Below, one piece after another: positions 1 through 6,261 of a stretch of DNA of 15,201 nt (positions within the stretch are counted from its first letter, which is position 1; each line of letters opens with the position of its first letter). Origin of the DNA: JALYJG01 sp033763555 (GTDB taxonomy: Bacteria; Pseudomonadota; Alphaproteobacteria; UBA9219); the NCBI GenBank assembly GCA_033763555.1, contig JANRKK010000013.1:1-15201 (forward strand). Reading direction: 5' to 3'. Below the pieces are notes generated by a model. The model ran no database searches, was not told the origin of the DNA, and saw only the letters and a program-made list of their open reading frames with translations. The translations under genes and the position numbers were made by a program.

Positions 1-335
1 GGCCGATGCGGTGTCAGGATGCACGATACAATCGTCTTGTCGCTTTTTGCCCGTTCGATCCATGCGTCCGAGGTAATGATGGGAATCCCAAAGAGATCTC
101 CTGAATTAAAATCGTCGACAACGGCGACAACATCCGCGTAACGGGCGAGAACCCGGGTTTCCGCGCGCGCGACCGAGCCGCAGATGATGAGTTTTCGTTT
201 TTTAAAAATCTCTTTTGCTTCCTGGCGGGCCCAAGGCGGCAGGATATTGTTCATATCCTTGGAGAGCTCGACACAATGTGAACGGAAAGAGGACGTCAAC
301 TCCTCAAGCGAAGGAAAAGGATAAAAAGGCACCAT
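1..335 (-). CDS. Hypothetical protein, C-terminus beyond the left edge (partial)
   Basis: An open frame reads on the minus strand from an ATG at 335-333 to the window edge without a stop, giving 111 complete codons. The protein begins MVPFYPFPSLEELTSSF. Around residues 45-85 it has a Rossmann-like pattern: a beta strand LIICGSVARAETRVL, then VVAVVDDF, then GIPIITSDAW. This resembles the short nucleotide-binding or sugar-binding module found at the start of some FkbM-type methyltransferases and in sugar-modifying enzymes, where a Gly-rich strand is followed by a 'v.D' strand and a 'G.pvi' strand. The family assignment is inference. The gene is real on the basis of codon use and the uninterrupted frame. 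There is no strong Shine-Dalgarno; GGTGAT precedes the ATG. The function-defining part lies outside the window. Confidence 0.6.
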   Translation of the reverse strand, partial: MVPFYPFPSLEELTSSFRSHCVELSKDMNNILPPWARQEAKEIFKKRKLIICGSVARAETRVLARYADVVAVVDDFNSGDLFGIPIITSDAWIERAKSDKTIVSCILTPHR

Positions 336-472
336 ATATCACCGGAGTCGGATGAGCGGAATCTGGAAGGAAGCGCAGAATAGGGAAAAACCGCGCCGCT
401 TGTAAACAACGGATATCGCACGGAAGAATCGCCGTGTCCGGCTCCGGCTAGAAAAGAATTCCGTCAAGTTTC

Positions 473-667
473 CTAGCGGGAAGAGCGTTTGCGCGGAACC
501 TTTTTGCCCTTGGCGCGCGCTTCGGAAAGGCCGATGGCGATGGCCTGCTTGCGGCTTTTGACCCGGCCGCCTTTGCCGTCCTTGCCGCTTTTCAACGTGC
601 CTTTCTTGCGCTTGTGCATGGCGCGTTCAACATCGTCCGAGGCGCTGCGTGAATATGTGCGAGGCAT
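473..667 (-). CDS. DUF6496-like small lysine-rich protein
   Basis: This is a 64-residue, strongly basic protein starting MPRTYSRSAS. The central and C-terminal part, KQAIAIGLSEARAKGKKVP, matches the conserved 'TKQAIAIGLSKARRAGVKLP' pattern known for DUF6496 proteins, whose role is unknown. The frame extends 14 codons further upstream, but ATG at 667-665 is chosen because AGGAG lies about six bases ahead of it (complement of 672-677), while the longer starts have no such site. The charge and the SxxQA-IGLSxAR core suggest a nucleic-acid-associated or stress-type small protein, but that is inference. It stands alone, between a truncated gene on the same strand and a divergent broken gene. Confidence 0.75.
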   Translation of the reverse strand: MPRTYSRSASDDVERAMHKRKKGTLKSGKDGKGGRVKSRKQAIAIGLSEARAKGKKVPRKRSSR

Positions 668-802
668 AATGTTCTCCTGGCCTGAGGGCGTCATGAGGTG
701 TTTCATCATGGCGTGCCGCCGTAATTTTTAAAATTAGGAAGGGCGTGGCGAAGTATAAAAGGGCTGTTAAGATGAGATTCTCTTCTTTTCCGGATTCCCG
801 CC

Positions 803-1407
803 ATGCAGGCCCGCGCCTTTTCACTCTATTGGGACAATATCGATCCCGCCATCGTCGCGGCGCAAAAATCCGTCTTTGATCATTTCCAGATTCCCATTCA
901 GCAGCACAAAATTCACGGCATGCCGCACGGCGAATGGATGGATTGGGTGCTGGCGCGCATGGAAGATGTGGATGTTTTTCTTTTCATCGACATTGATTGC
1001 ATCCGCTATCGAAGGCGCGCGTGCTGGAAGGTATCGGCAAGGCGGCATCCGGCACGCTGGTGGGGGCGGAGGGCGCTGCCAATCACATCACGCCGCTGCG
1101 TTCCTATGCCGGGGCGTGGTATGTGTTCATCAACCGCAAGGCTTGGAACGCGCAGGCGCGCCCCTCGGCGCGGCCGACGCCGCACAGTGATGTGGCGCAG
1201 ATGTGGATGGATGTCTGGCGCTTTCACAAACAGCCTGTGGAGTTGATCGCGCCCACTGCCTGCGCCAAACCGAAATGGGATTTACCCGGCCGCCCGGGCG
1301 GCTATGGCATCGCCACGACCTATGGCGACCATTGTTTTCACTTGTTTGAATCGCGCTCCGGCGACCCGAAGGTGTTTTTGGAGAGGTGTGGGGAGGTTAT
1401 ACGTTAG
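803..1407 (+). pseudogene. Unknown-family gene interrupted by one frameshift
   Basis: Two frames join into one continuous protein. The first runs from ATG 803 (MQARAFSLYWDNIDPAIVAA) to about 1003 and ends in VDVFLFIDIDCI. The second continues with PLSKARVLEGIGKAASGTL from about 1004 to the TAG at 1405-1407. Restoring one base, for example one extra C at 1003-1004, gives FIDIDCIPLSKARVLEGI and a protein of about 201 residues. The DID motif inside a hydrophobic strand looks like a glycosyltransferase-type DxD metal site, and the C-terminal part has GIATTYGDHCFHLFESR. I know no named family for it, so a sugar-transferase-like role is inference. No slippery heptamer for programmed shifting is visible at the junction, so a recent mutation or an assembly error is more likely. 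Confidence 0.7.
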
Positions 1408-1425
1408 TGCTAGGCGTGCTTTGCC

Positions 1426-2409
1426 CTATTCAGTATAAGGAATATTCGAAATTGATATTTCTATATCAGTGTTTCTCAGTTTGGTTTTTAGTGCAGCTGC
1501 CCGAGCTTCTTTTTCTTTATGAGGTCCAACAATAATGCGTTCTATTGGCAAAGAATGGTCCGGCCAGCCAAAAAGTTCTATGTAGGGTATTTTTTCCCCA
1601 CTTTTATCACGAAATTGACGCTCTTTTTCTAGCTTTAAATTACCGCCATTTTCCTTGACCAGTTCTAAATATTTTTCATTATGAACAACAGGTAAGACTA
1701 CTATTCTTACTTCATTTTCTTCCTTAAAGCCCCGATGCTTATAGCGGCTGATGCATTCAACAAAGGAAGGATAGGCTTTTGTGGCATCAGGAGGTTCTTC
1801 TTTACCTAGTGCCATTGATGTAAGTAATTCTCTCGCATATCCAGCAATGTTCGATAACGCCCCTGATAGTTCGGATTTGAATTTTTGTTCGTCGTCACTA
1901 TAGATTAAATCTGCAAATACACCCGCACTATAATCAAACTTTTCGCCTTCCATTTGAAACATATTCTCCAACTCTTGCGTCTTAAACACTAAGGCGATGC
2001 CGCCATCTTTTCCGTATCCACGCCATTGGCTTAGTAATCCGTTTTCATTTATATAAGGATCATCCTTGTGCTCTCCACAGAATGAGGTGATATAGATTTC
2101 GTCGCCAAGAGCGGAATATTTTGAATCTACTATTGCCGCAGTTTCGTGCTGTGTAATTACGCTAGCTCCGCCCTTTTCTTTGATAAACTTGCCTATATCT
2201 GAAGAATTTTTTGCTAACTTTTCAATTTCCTCCAAAACATGAGGATGTAGAAACTCAATAAATTTATTTCTAAATAAAGTAATTTCGGAATAGTCATTGA
2301 GAAATTTATAATGTGTTGCCCATAAAGATTTTGCTTTAAGTATTTCATACGCTCCCTGCAGAGTCGTGTAATGGTACAATTTCTTGTAAACTTCTGAAGT
2401 TAATTTCAT
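1426..2409 (-). CDS. DUF2971 domain-containing protein
   Basis: This 327-residue protein shows two hallmark blocks of DUF2971. The first is near the N-terminus, LYHYTTLQGAYEILKAKSLW followed by ATHYKFLNDYSE (about residues 11-42). The second is in the middle, YITSFCGEHKDDP followed by LLSQWRGYGKDGGIALVF. The function of the family is not established; its members are scattered and often found in accessory regions. The gene is visibly AT-rich compared with its neighbours and uses many codons ending in A or T, which points to transfer. It lies immediately downstream of the 3' end of tRNA-Lys, a common landing site for islands, though no integrase or repeat boundary is seen. No good Shine-Dalgarno precedes the ATG at 2409-2407. 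Confidence 0.85.
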   Translation of the reverse strand: MKLTSEVYKKLYHYTTLQGAYEILKAKSLWATHYKFLNDYSEITLFRNKFIEFLHPHVLEEIEKLAKNSSDIGKFIKEKGGASVITQHETAAIVDSKYSALGDEIYITSFCGEHKDDPYINENGLLSQWRGYGKDGGIALVFKTQELENMFQMEGEKFDYSAGVFADLIYSDDEQKFKSELSGALSNIAGYARELLTSMALGKEEPPDATKAYPSFVECISRYKHRGFKEENEVRIVVLPVVHNEKYLELVKENGGNLKLEKERQFRDKSGEKIPYIELFGWPDHSLPIERIIVGPHKEKEARAAALKTKLRNTDIEISISNIPYTE

Positions 2410-2452
2410 GATATTTTACGAGCCGAAGAACCGACCATATTATAACAGAAAA

Positions 2453-2528
2453 TGGTGGGCGATGTAGGATTCGAACCTACGACCTACTGATTAAGAGTCA
2501 GCTGCTCTACCAACTGAGCTAATCGCCC
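2453..2528 (-). tRNA. tRNA-Lys (anticodon CTT)
   Basis: The minus strand folds into a full cloverleaf of 76 nt including an encoded CCA. The acceptor GGGCGAT pairs with ATCGCCC, the D arm is TTAGCTCAGTTGGTAGAGC, and the anticodon loop CTCTTAA places CTT at 2495-2493. The T arm contains GGTTCGAATCC. The discriminator is A. The 5' leader AATGGT can pair with ACCATT across the discriminator and CCA, extending the acceptor helix in the precursor. It lies downstream of tRNA-Tyr on the same strand and is probably co-transcribed with it. Confidence 0.97.
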
Positions 2529-2575
2529 TCACACCATTCTTGACTCATTTGCTTTTGCGGGCTTGCGCTCGCGGG

Positions 2576-2593
2576 CAACTGAGTTCATCGCCC
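2576..2593 (-). repeat. tRNA-Lys 5'-end fragment (relic or duplicate)
   Basis: CAACTGAGTTCATCGCCCT (2576 onward, 17 of 19 positions identical) repeats the first part of tRNA-Lys seen at 2511-2529, covering the acceptor 5' strand and the start of the D arm. No anticodon arm or T arm follows, so it is not a working tRNA gene. It lies about 65 bp upstream of tRNA-Lys in transcriptional order. A partial duplication or a scar of rearrangement at the tRNA locus is the likeliest explanation. Confidence 0.6.
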
Positions 2594-2614
2594 TGCTTGC
2601 CCGAACTTGAACCA

Positions 2615-2642
2615 GTCCACCTACGCTAAAGCTTCGGTGGGC
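2615..2642. repeat. Hairpin in tRNA spacer (GTCCACC/GGTGGGC)
   Basis: GTCCACC at 2615-2621 pairs with GGTGGGC at 2636-2642 (7 bp, one G-T pair) around the loop TACGCTAAAGCTTC. The layout looks like a REP-type extragenic palindrome, but a genome-wide count is not possible here. It may help process or stabilise the tRNA precursor. Confidence 0.55.
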
Positions 2643-2663
2643 ACCAGCTTTTCTAAATTTGCT

Positions 2664-2705
2664 GCGTGGCTGCGCCACGCGTAGCCCCGAAGGGGCGAAG
2701 CGTGG
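2664..2705. repeat. Overlapping palindromes next to the tRNA-Tyr 3' end
   Basis: GCGTGGC (2664-2670), TGC, GCCACGC (2674-2680) is a perfect 7-bp hairpin. GCCCC (2684-2688), GAA, GGGGC (2692-2696) is a perfect 5-bp hairpin. CCACGC at 2675-2680 can instead pair with GCGTGG at 2700-2705, enclosing the second hairpin with a 3x3 internal loop. The two larger folds exclude each other. The 2700-2705 arm includes the encoded CCA of tRNA-Tyr, so the second fold would hide the tRNA 3' end in the precursor. Confidence 0.65.
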
Positions 2706-2788
2706 TGGACAGGGCAGGATTCGAACCTGCGTAGACTCGCGTCGGCAGATTTACAGTCTGCTGCCATTAACCACTCGGCCACCTGTCC
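2703..2788 (-). tRNA. tRNA-Tyr (anticodon GTA)
   Basis: The minus strand gives an 86-nt class II tRNA with a long variable arm and encoded CCA. The acceptor is GGACAGG with CCTGTCC, the D arm is GGCCGAGTGGTTAATGGC, and the anticodon loop CTGTAAA has GTA at 2754-2752. The variable arm is about CGACGCGAGTC and the T arm is GCAGGTTCGAATCCTGC. The discriminator is A. It is the first gene of an apparent Tyr-Lys tRNA transcript. Confidence 0.97.
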
Positions 2789-2810
2789 CCAAAACAGAAA
2801 ACAGGAACCT

Positions 2811-2833
2811 GGGGTCAGAAGGCTCTGATCCCC
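2811..2833. repeat. Hairpin in the tRNA-Tyr leader region
   Basis: GGGGTCAGA (2811-2819) and TCTGATCCCC (2824-2833) pair as 9 bp with one bulged base (2829) around the loop AGGC. It lies between the candidate tRNA-Tyr promoter and the tRNA, so it would be in the 5' leader removed during processing. No U-tract follows on either strand, so it is not a typical terminator. Confidence 0.55.
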
Positions 2834-2855
2834 CGATGCCTGTCGTCCGCCCTCT

Positions 2856-2883
2856 GGTATCGGAAAGGGCGCGGTTTTGTCAA
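2856..2883 (-). promoter_or_regulatory. Candidate promoter of tRNA-Tyr/tRNA-Lys
   Basis: On the minus strand a consensus -35 box TTGACA (2883-2878) is followed after 16 bp by GATACC (2861-2856), a weak -10 box. Transcription would begin near 2849, about 60 bp before tRNA-Tyr. The perfect -35 box and the location support it; the poor -10 box limits confidence. Confidence 0.45.
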
Positions 2884-2904
2884 TGCCGCCGATGCCTGGC
2901 GGCA
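2884..2904 (-). terminator. Hairpin after the TetR-family regulator gene
   Basis: TGCCGCC (2884-2890) and GGCGGCA (2898-2904) form a perfect 7-bp stem with a 7-nt loop, about 28 bp beyond the regulator's stop codon. There is no U-run, so it would be a poor intrinsic terminator by itself. It also directly abuts the TTGACA box of the tRNA promoter candidate. The loop carries part of a 10-bp direct repeat, CCGATGCCTG, at 2833-2842 and 2889-2898. Confidence 0.4.
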
Positions 2905-2931
2905 CTAAAATCCTTTAAATCCGGGGTGAAA

Positions 2932-3546
2932 TCAGGCGCTGAGCGACTTGAAAAAAGCCTCAAGACAGGTGGGCGCGGCCTTGGCGAGGTCAAACTCCTT
3001 GCGGCCTTCCAGCCCGTTGATGATCAGGCCGGACATCAGGGCCTGCAACGTGACCGCCGCCATGCGCGGCGTCCAGCCTGGTGCGAGCTGTTTCAGTTTC
3101 TTCGCGCGCTCGAACAAACGCTGGCAGCGTTCCAGCATTCGGTCCTTGCATTCGCGGCGGCGATGGATGATCGCCGCCATATCTTCCACATATTCACAGC
3201 GCTGATACAAAATAGTGGTGATGCGGCGGCGACGGCGATCTTTGGCGATCAGGCACAACGCATCCGTGCAGGCTTTCTTCAAATCATGCAGGGGTGTGTG
3301 GCTTTCGGCCGCGGCCAGGCTTTCCAGCACATCTTCCTGCGGCAGGAACACGCGCTGGCACATGGCTTCCAGCAATTCGATCTTGTCGCGGAAATGCCAG
3401 TAAACCGCGCCGCGCGTGACCTTGGCTGCGCGCGCAATTTCCTCCAGTGAAGTGCGGGCAACGCCGTGCTTATGAAAAACTTTCTCCGCCGCGTCCAGAA
3501 TCGCATGGCGGGTTTGCTCGGCTTCGTCTTTGGTACGTCGCGCCAT
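2932..3546 (-). CDS. TetR/AcrR-family repressor of the adjacent RND efflux operon
   Basis: This 204-residue protein has an N-terminal TetR DNA-binding domain. Residues 12-27 form helix one (TRHAILDAAEKVFHKHG), and the helix-turn-helix is around residues 33-53 (SLEEIARAAKVTRGAVYWHF). The C-terminal ligand domain has the length and features of the AcrR/TtgR/MtrR branch. In that branch, hydrophobic drugs bind the C-terminal domain and release the repressor from DNA. The gene is divergent from the efflux operon, and the 104-bp gap contains an AcrR-like operator, so autoregulation and repression of the pump are likely. Start ATG 3546 is kept because it gives the standard MARRTKDEAEQTR beginning; AAGGAA lies about 13 bp upstream. 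Confidence 0.93.
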   Translation of the reverse strand: MARRTKDEAEQTRHAILDAAEKVFHKHGVARTSLEEIARAAKVTRGAVYWHFRDKIELLEAMCQRVFLPQEDVLESLAAAESHTPLHDLKKACTDALCLIAKDRRRRRITTILYQRCEYVEDMAAIIHRRRECKDRMLERCQRLFERAKKLKQLAPGWTPRMAAVTLQALMSGLIINGLEGRKEFDLAKAAPTCLEAFFKSLSA

Positions 3547-3594
3547 GTAAGGTTAAGCTTTCCTTGCGGCTGTTTACCGAGGGATTTGTTTCCC

Positions 3595-3624
3595 TTTACA
3601 TACATACATTCATGAATGTATAAT
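3595..3624 (+). promoter_or_regulatory. Promoter of the RND efflux operon
   Basis: TTTACA (3595-3600), an 18-bp spacer, then a perfect TATAAT (3619-3624) preceded by TG one base before it. The predicted start is near 3631, leaving a leader of only about 14-20 nt. The operator palindrome fills the spacer and overlaps the -10 box. Confidence 0.8.
3604..3621. promoter_or_regulatory. AcrR-type operator palindrome
   Basis: ATACATTCATGAATGTAT is a perfect 18-bp inverted repeat. Including the three bases before it (TACATAC...), 19 of 24 positions agree with the E. coli AcrR operator as I remember it. It overlaps the -10 boxes of both divergent promoters, the classic arrangement for a repressor that controls itself and its target operon. 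Confidence 0.85.
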
Positions 3625-3645
3625 ACATTTCCGCTGCTCTGTAAA
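3617..3645 (-). promoter_or_regulatory. Divergent promoter of the TetR-family regulator
   Basis: On the minus strand, TTTACA (3645-3640) is followed after 17 bp by TATACA (3622-3617). The -10 box overlaps that of the efflux promoter, so the two polymerases would compete and one operator-bound repressor would block both. Confidence 0.7.
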
Positions 3646-5141
3646 TGGTCATGATGCGTTCTGTTTCCTCCCTGTTGGTCGCGGTCCTTGCGCTGGCGCT
3701 TGCCGCCTGCGCGGTCGGGCCCGATTTCAAGCGCCCGGACAAGCCGGGTATGAGTTCGTACGAATCCGCGCCGCTTCTGGAAAAGACGGAATCCGCGCCC
3801 GGTGAAGGCGGCGCGGCGCAGCGTTTCGCGCAAGGCCAGGATATCCCCTCGGTCTGGTGGGAGTTGTTCCGGTCCCAGCCCCTCAATCATCTGATTGCGC
3901 AGGCTTTCCGCGCGAACCCTGATCTGCAAGCTGCCGAAGCTGCGCTGCGCGTCGCTTCGGAAGATGCCGCGGCAAGAACAGGCGTTTTGTTTCCGTCCAT
4001 CAGTGCCAATTTCGACACCGCGCGGCAAAAAATATCCGGCGCGGGCGGCGGCGGGCAGTTCAAGGGTTCGATTTTCAGCGTGCACAACGCTTCGGTGAAT
4101 GTCGCCTACGGGCTGGATCTTTTCGGCGGCACGCGGCGTTCGGTTGAAGTGCTGGCGGCGCAGGAAGAATATCAGAAGTTTCAGGTCGAGGCCGCGCGCA
4201 TCAGTCTCAGCACCAATGTGGTGACAACAGCCGTGCAGGAAGCCTCGCTGCGCGGCCAGATTGCCGCGACCAAGGCCATTATCGAACGCCAGACGCAGCA
4301 GCGCGATCTTCTGCAGCAGCAGATGGATCTGGGCGCCATCAACCGCGCCGCCGTGCTGGCACAGGAAACCGCTTTGGCGCAAACCCGTGCAACCCTGCCG
4401 CCGCTGGAAAAACAGCTGGCGCAGTTAAGGCATGCCCTGTCCGTTCTGGTCGGCCAGTTTCCGAACGAAGAACCGAAGGGCATGTTTGAATTGTCCAGCC
4501 TGAAACTGCCGGAAACGCTTCCGGTGACGCTGCCGTCGCAATTGGTCGAACAAAGGCCGGATATCCGCGCCGCCGAGGCCAATCTGCATGCCGCCAGCGC
4601 TGCCATCGGCGTGGCGATTGCCAACCGCCTGCCGCAAATTACGCTCAGCGCGAGTATCGGCACGGAAGCCAATGATCTTTCCAGGCTGTTTTCCTCCGGC
4701 TCGGGCATATGGAGTCTGGGCGGGGGCGTCGCCCAGAAGCTTTTCGATGCGGGCACGCTGGCGCACCGTCAGGGCTCGGCCGAAGCGCAGTATGATGTCG
4801 CGGCCGCGCAATACCGCAAAGTGGTTCTGGCGGCGTTTCAGGATGTTGCTGATACGCTGCGCGCCCTTCAGGCCGATGCTGTTGCCCTGAGGGCGCAGAC
4901 GGAAGCGGCGCAGGCTGCTTCAGAAAATCTGCGGCTTGCCGAGGAGCAGTATAAAATGGGCGCGATCAGCTATCTGGCCCTGCTGGACGCCCAACAGGCC
5001 GAGCAGCAGACGCAAATCGCCCTTGTTCAGGCGCGCGCCTTGCGTTTTGCGGACACGGCGGCTCTTTTTCAGGCGCTTGGCGGCGGGTGGTGGAACCGCG
5101 CCGCTGATACAAATCAATCTATGGCAGCGAGGACTCCATGA
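3645..5141 (+). CDS. RND efflux outer-membrane lipoprotein channel (NodT/OprM family)
   Basis: This is the outer-membrane duct of a tripartite exporter. The signal peptide VSSLLVAVLALALAAC carries an LAAC lipobox (Cys22 counting from 3645), so the protein is lipid-anchored. It continues AVGPDFKRPDKP, the usual start of OprM/NodT proteins. Two outer-membrane efflux repeats follow (roughly residues 70-265 and 285-480), with LVEQRPDIRAAEANLHAA and LAEEQYKMGAISYLALLDAQ as typical blocks. The length of 498 residues is normal. ATG codons at 3645, 3651 and 3654 all fit and none has a Shine-Dalgarno. Since transcription probably starts near 3631, initiation may depend on a short leader. It overlaps the next gene by 4 nt (ATGA), which shows translational coupling. 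Confidence 0.93.
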   Translation: MVMMRSVSSLLVAVLALALAACAVGPDFKRPDKPGMSSYESAPLLEKTESAPGEGGAAQRFAQGQDIPSVWWELFRSQPLNHLIAQAFRANPDLQAAEAALRVASEDAAARTGVLFPSISANFDTARQKISGAGGGGQFKGSIFSVHNASVNVAYGLDLFGGTRRSVEVLAAQEEYQKFQVEAARISLSTNVVTTAVQEASLRGQIAATKAIIERQTQQRDLLQQQMDLGAINRAAVLAQETALAQTRATLPPLEKQLAQLRHALSVLVGQFPNEEPKGMFELSSLKLPETLPVTLPSQLVEQRPDIRAAEANLHAASAAIGVAIANRLPQITLSASIGTEANDLSRLFSSGSGIWSLGGGVAQKLFDAGTLAHRQGSAEAQYDVAAAQYRKVVLAAFQDVADTLRALQADAVALRAQTEAAQAASENLRLAEEQYKMGAISYLALLDAQQAEQQTQIALVQARALRFADTAALFQALGGGWWNRAADTNQSMAARTP

Positions 5142-6253
5142 AGACACGCATGATTTTAATGCTGATTGCCGTTGGCCTGGTGCTGGGCGGTGTTTTCGGC
5201 TTCAAGATATTCCAGGGCATGATGATCAAGAAATTCATGGCCGCTGGTGGCGCGCCCGCGCAAACCGTTTCAACGGCGGTTGCCGAATATCAGGATTGGC
5301 AACCCAAGCTGGACGCCGTCGGCAGTCTGCGTGCCGTGAAGGGCGCCGATTTATCATCCGAAGTTGCTGGTATCGTCCAGTCGATCTCCTTTGAATCTGG
5401 TGTGGATGTGGAGAAAGACGCCGTTCTGGTACGCCTGCGCGCCGATGATGAAATCGCCAAGCTGCGCGCGCTCGAAGCCACCGAACGGCTGGCGGAAACG
5501 ACCTATCAGCGCGACCTTAAGCAGCTGGAAGTGAAGGCGGTCAGTCAGGCTCTGGTCGATAATGATCTGGCTGCACTCGACAGCGCCAAGGCGCAAGTCG
5601 CCCAGCAGCAGGCCATTGTGGACAAGAAAATCATCCGCGCACCTTTCGGCGGGCAATTGGGCATCCGGCAAGTGGATGTCGGACAATATATCAGTCCGGG
5701 AACGGCCATCGTCACGCTGCAGCAGCTCGACCCGGTCTATATCGACTTCACGCTGCCCGAACGCTCTCTGACGCAGGCGCAGGCAGGGCGGAAAGTTACA
5801 GCCGTTACCGATGCGCATCCCGGCACGGTGTTTGAAGGCGAAATCGCTTCCGTCAACGCCAAGGTGGATGAGGATACGCGCAATGTTCAGTTGCGTGCGA
5901 TTTTCAAAAATCCCGAACATACCTTGCTGCCGGGCATGTTCGCGGCGGTGGCGATCGAGGCAGGGGCGCCGGAGCGCGCCATCACCATTCCGCAGACGGC
6001 GATTACTTATAACCCTTATGGCAACACGGTCTATATCGTCGACAACACCGATGCTGCCAAGCCGGTGGTCAAGCAAACCTTTGTCACGCTTGGTGCCACG
6101 CGCGGCGATCAGGTCGCCGTTCTCAGCGGCGTTGCCGAAGGCGATGTTGTTGTGACGGCGGGGCAGCTCAAGCTGCGCAACGGCTCGCCCATCATCGTCA
6201 ACAACGAATTGCAGCCGAGCAACGATCCGCATCCGCAACCCGAGGATAAATAG
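5138..6253 (+). CDS. RND efflux periplasmic adaptor (membrane fusion protein)
   Basis: This 371-residue adaptor bridges the inner-membrane pump and the outer-membrane channel. A single N-terminal membrane segment (about residues 5-22) is not followed by a lipobox Cys, so the protein is membrane-anchored, not lipidated. Order of domains: first lipoyl half (about 66-100), short alpha-helical hairpin (about 104-163), second lipoyl half with the hallmark IIRAPFGGQLGIRQVDVGQY (165-184), beta-barrel (about 200-285), then the membrane-proximal domain. The chain ends in a hydrophilic tail. Its ATG overlaps the stop of the channel gene and has GAGGA four bases ahead. The pump gene follows after 8 nt. 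Confidence 0.94.
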   Translation: MKTRMILMLIAVGLVLGGVFGFKIFQGMMIKKFMAAGGAPAQTVSTAVAEYQDWQPKLDAVGSLRAVKGADLSSEVAGIVQSISFESGVDVEKDAVLVRLRADDEIAKLRALEATERLAETTYQRDLKQLEVKAVSQALVDNDLAALDSAKAQVAQQQAIVDKKIIRAPFGGQLGIRQVDVGQYISPGTAIVTLQQLDPVYIDFTLPERSLTQAQAGRKVTAVTDAHPGTVFEGEIASVNAKVDEDTRNVQLRAIFKNPEHTLLPGMFAAVAIEAGAPERAITIPQTAITYNPYGNTVYIVDNTDAAKPVVKQTFVTLGATRGDQVAVLSGVAEGDVVVTAGQLKLRNGSPIIVNNELQPSNDPHPQPEDK

Positions 6254-6261
6254 CTGTCCGT

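Noticed and set aside
970..1010. Programmed -1 frameshift in the 803-1407 gene
   Set aside because: The TTTTT-rich stretch upstream does not form a proper slippery heptamer in the reading frame, and no stimulatory hairpin is evident.
1408..1425. Second copy of the tRNA-Lys 3' end as an island boundary (att site) beyond DUF2971
   Set aside because: I looked for the tRNA 3' sequence on the far side of the DUF2971 gene and found no match; no integrase is present.
2530..2702. CRISPR array or tandem repeats in the tRNA spacer
   Set aside because: The repeated elements are inverted, few, and not regularly spaced.
2659..3450. Plus-strand frame of 263 codons covering tRNA-Tyr and the regulator gene
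   Set aside because: It crosses a tRNA gene and reads opposite a clear TetR-family gene.
3279..4382. Minus-strand frame of 367 codons spanning the efflux promoter
   Set aside because: It runs through both the channel gene and the regulator gene in the wrong frame; its C-terminal part is only the out-of-frame reading of the TetR-family gene.
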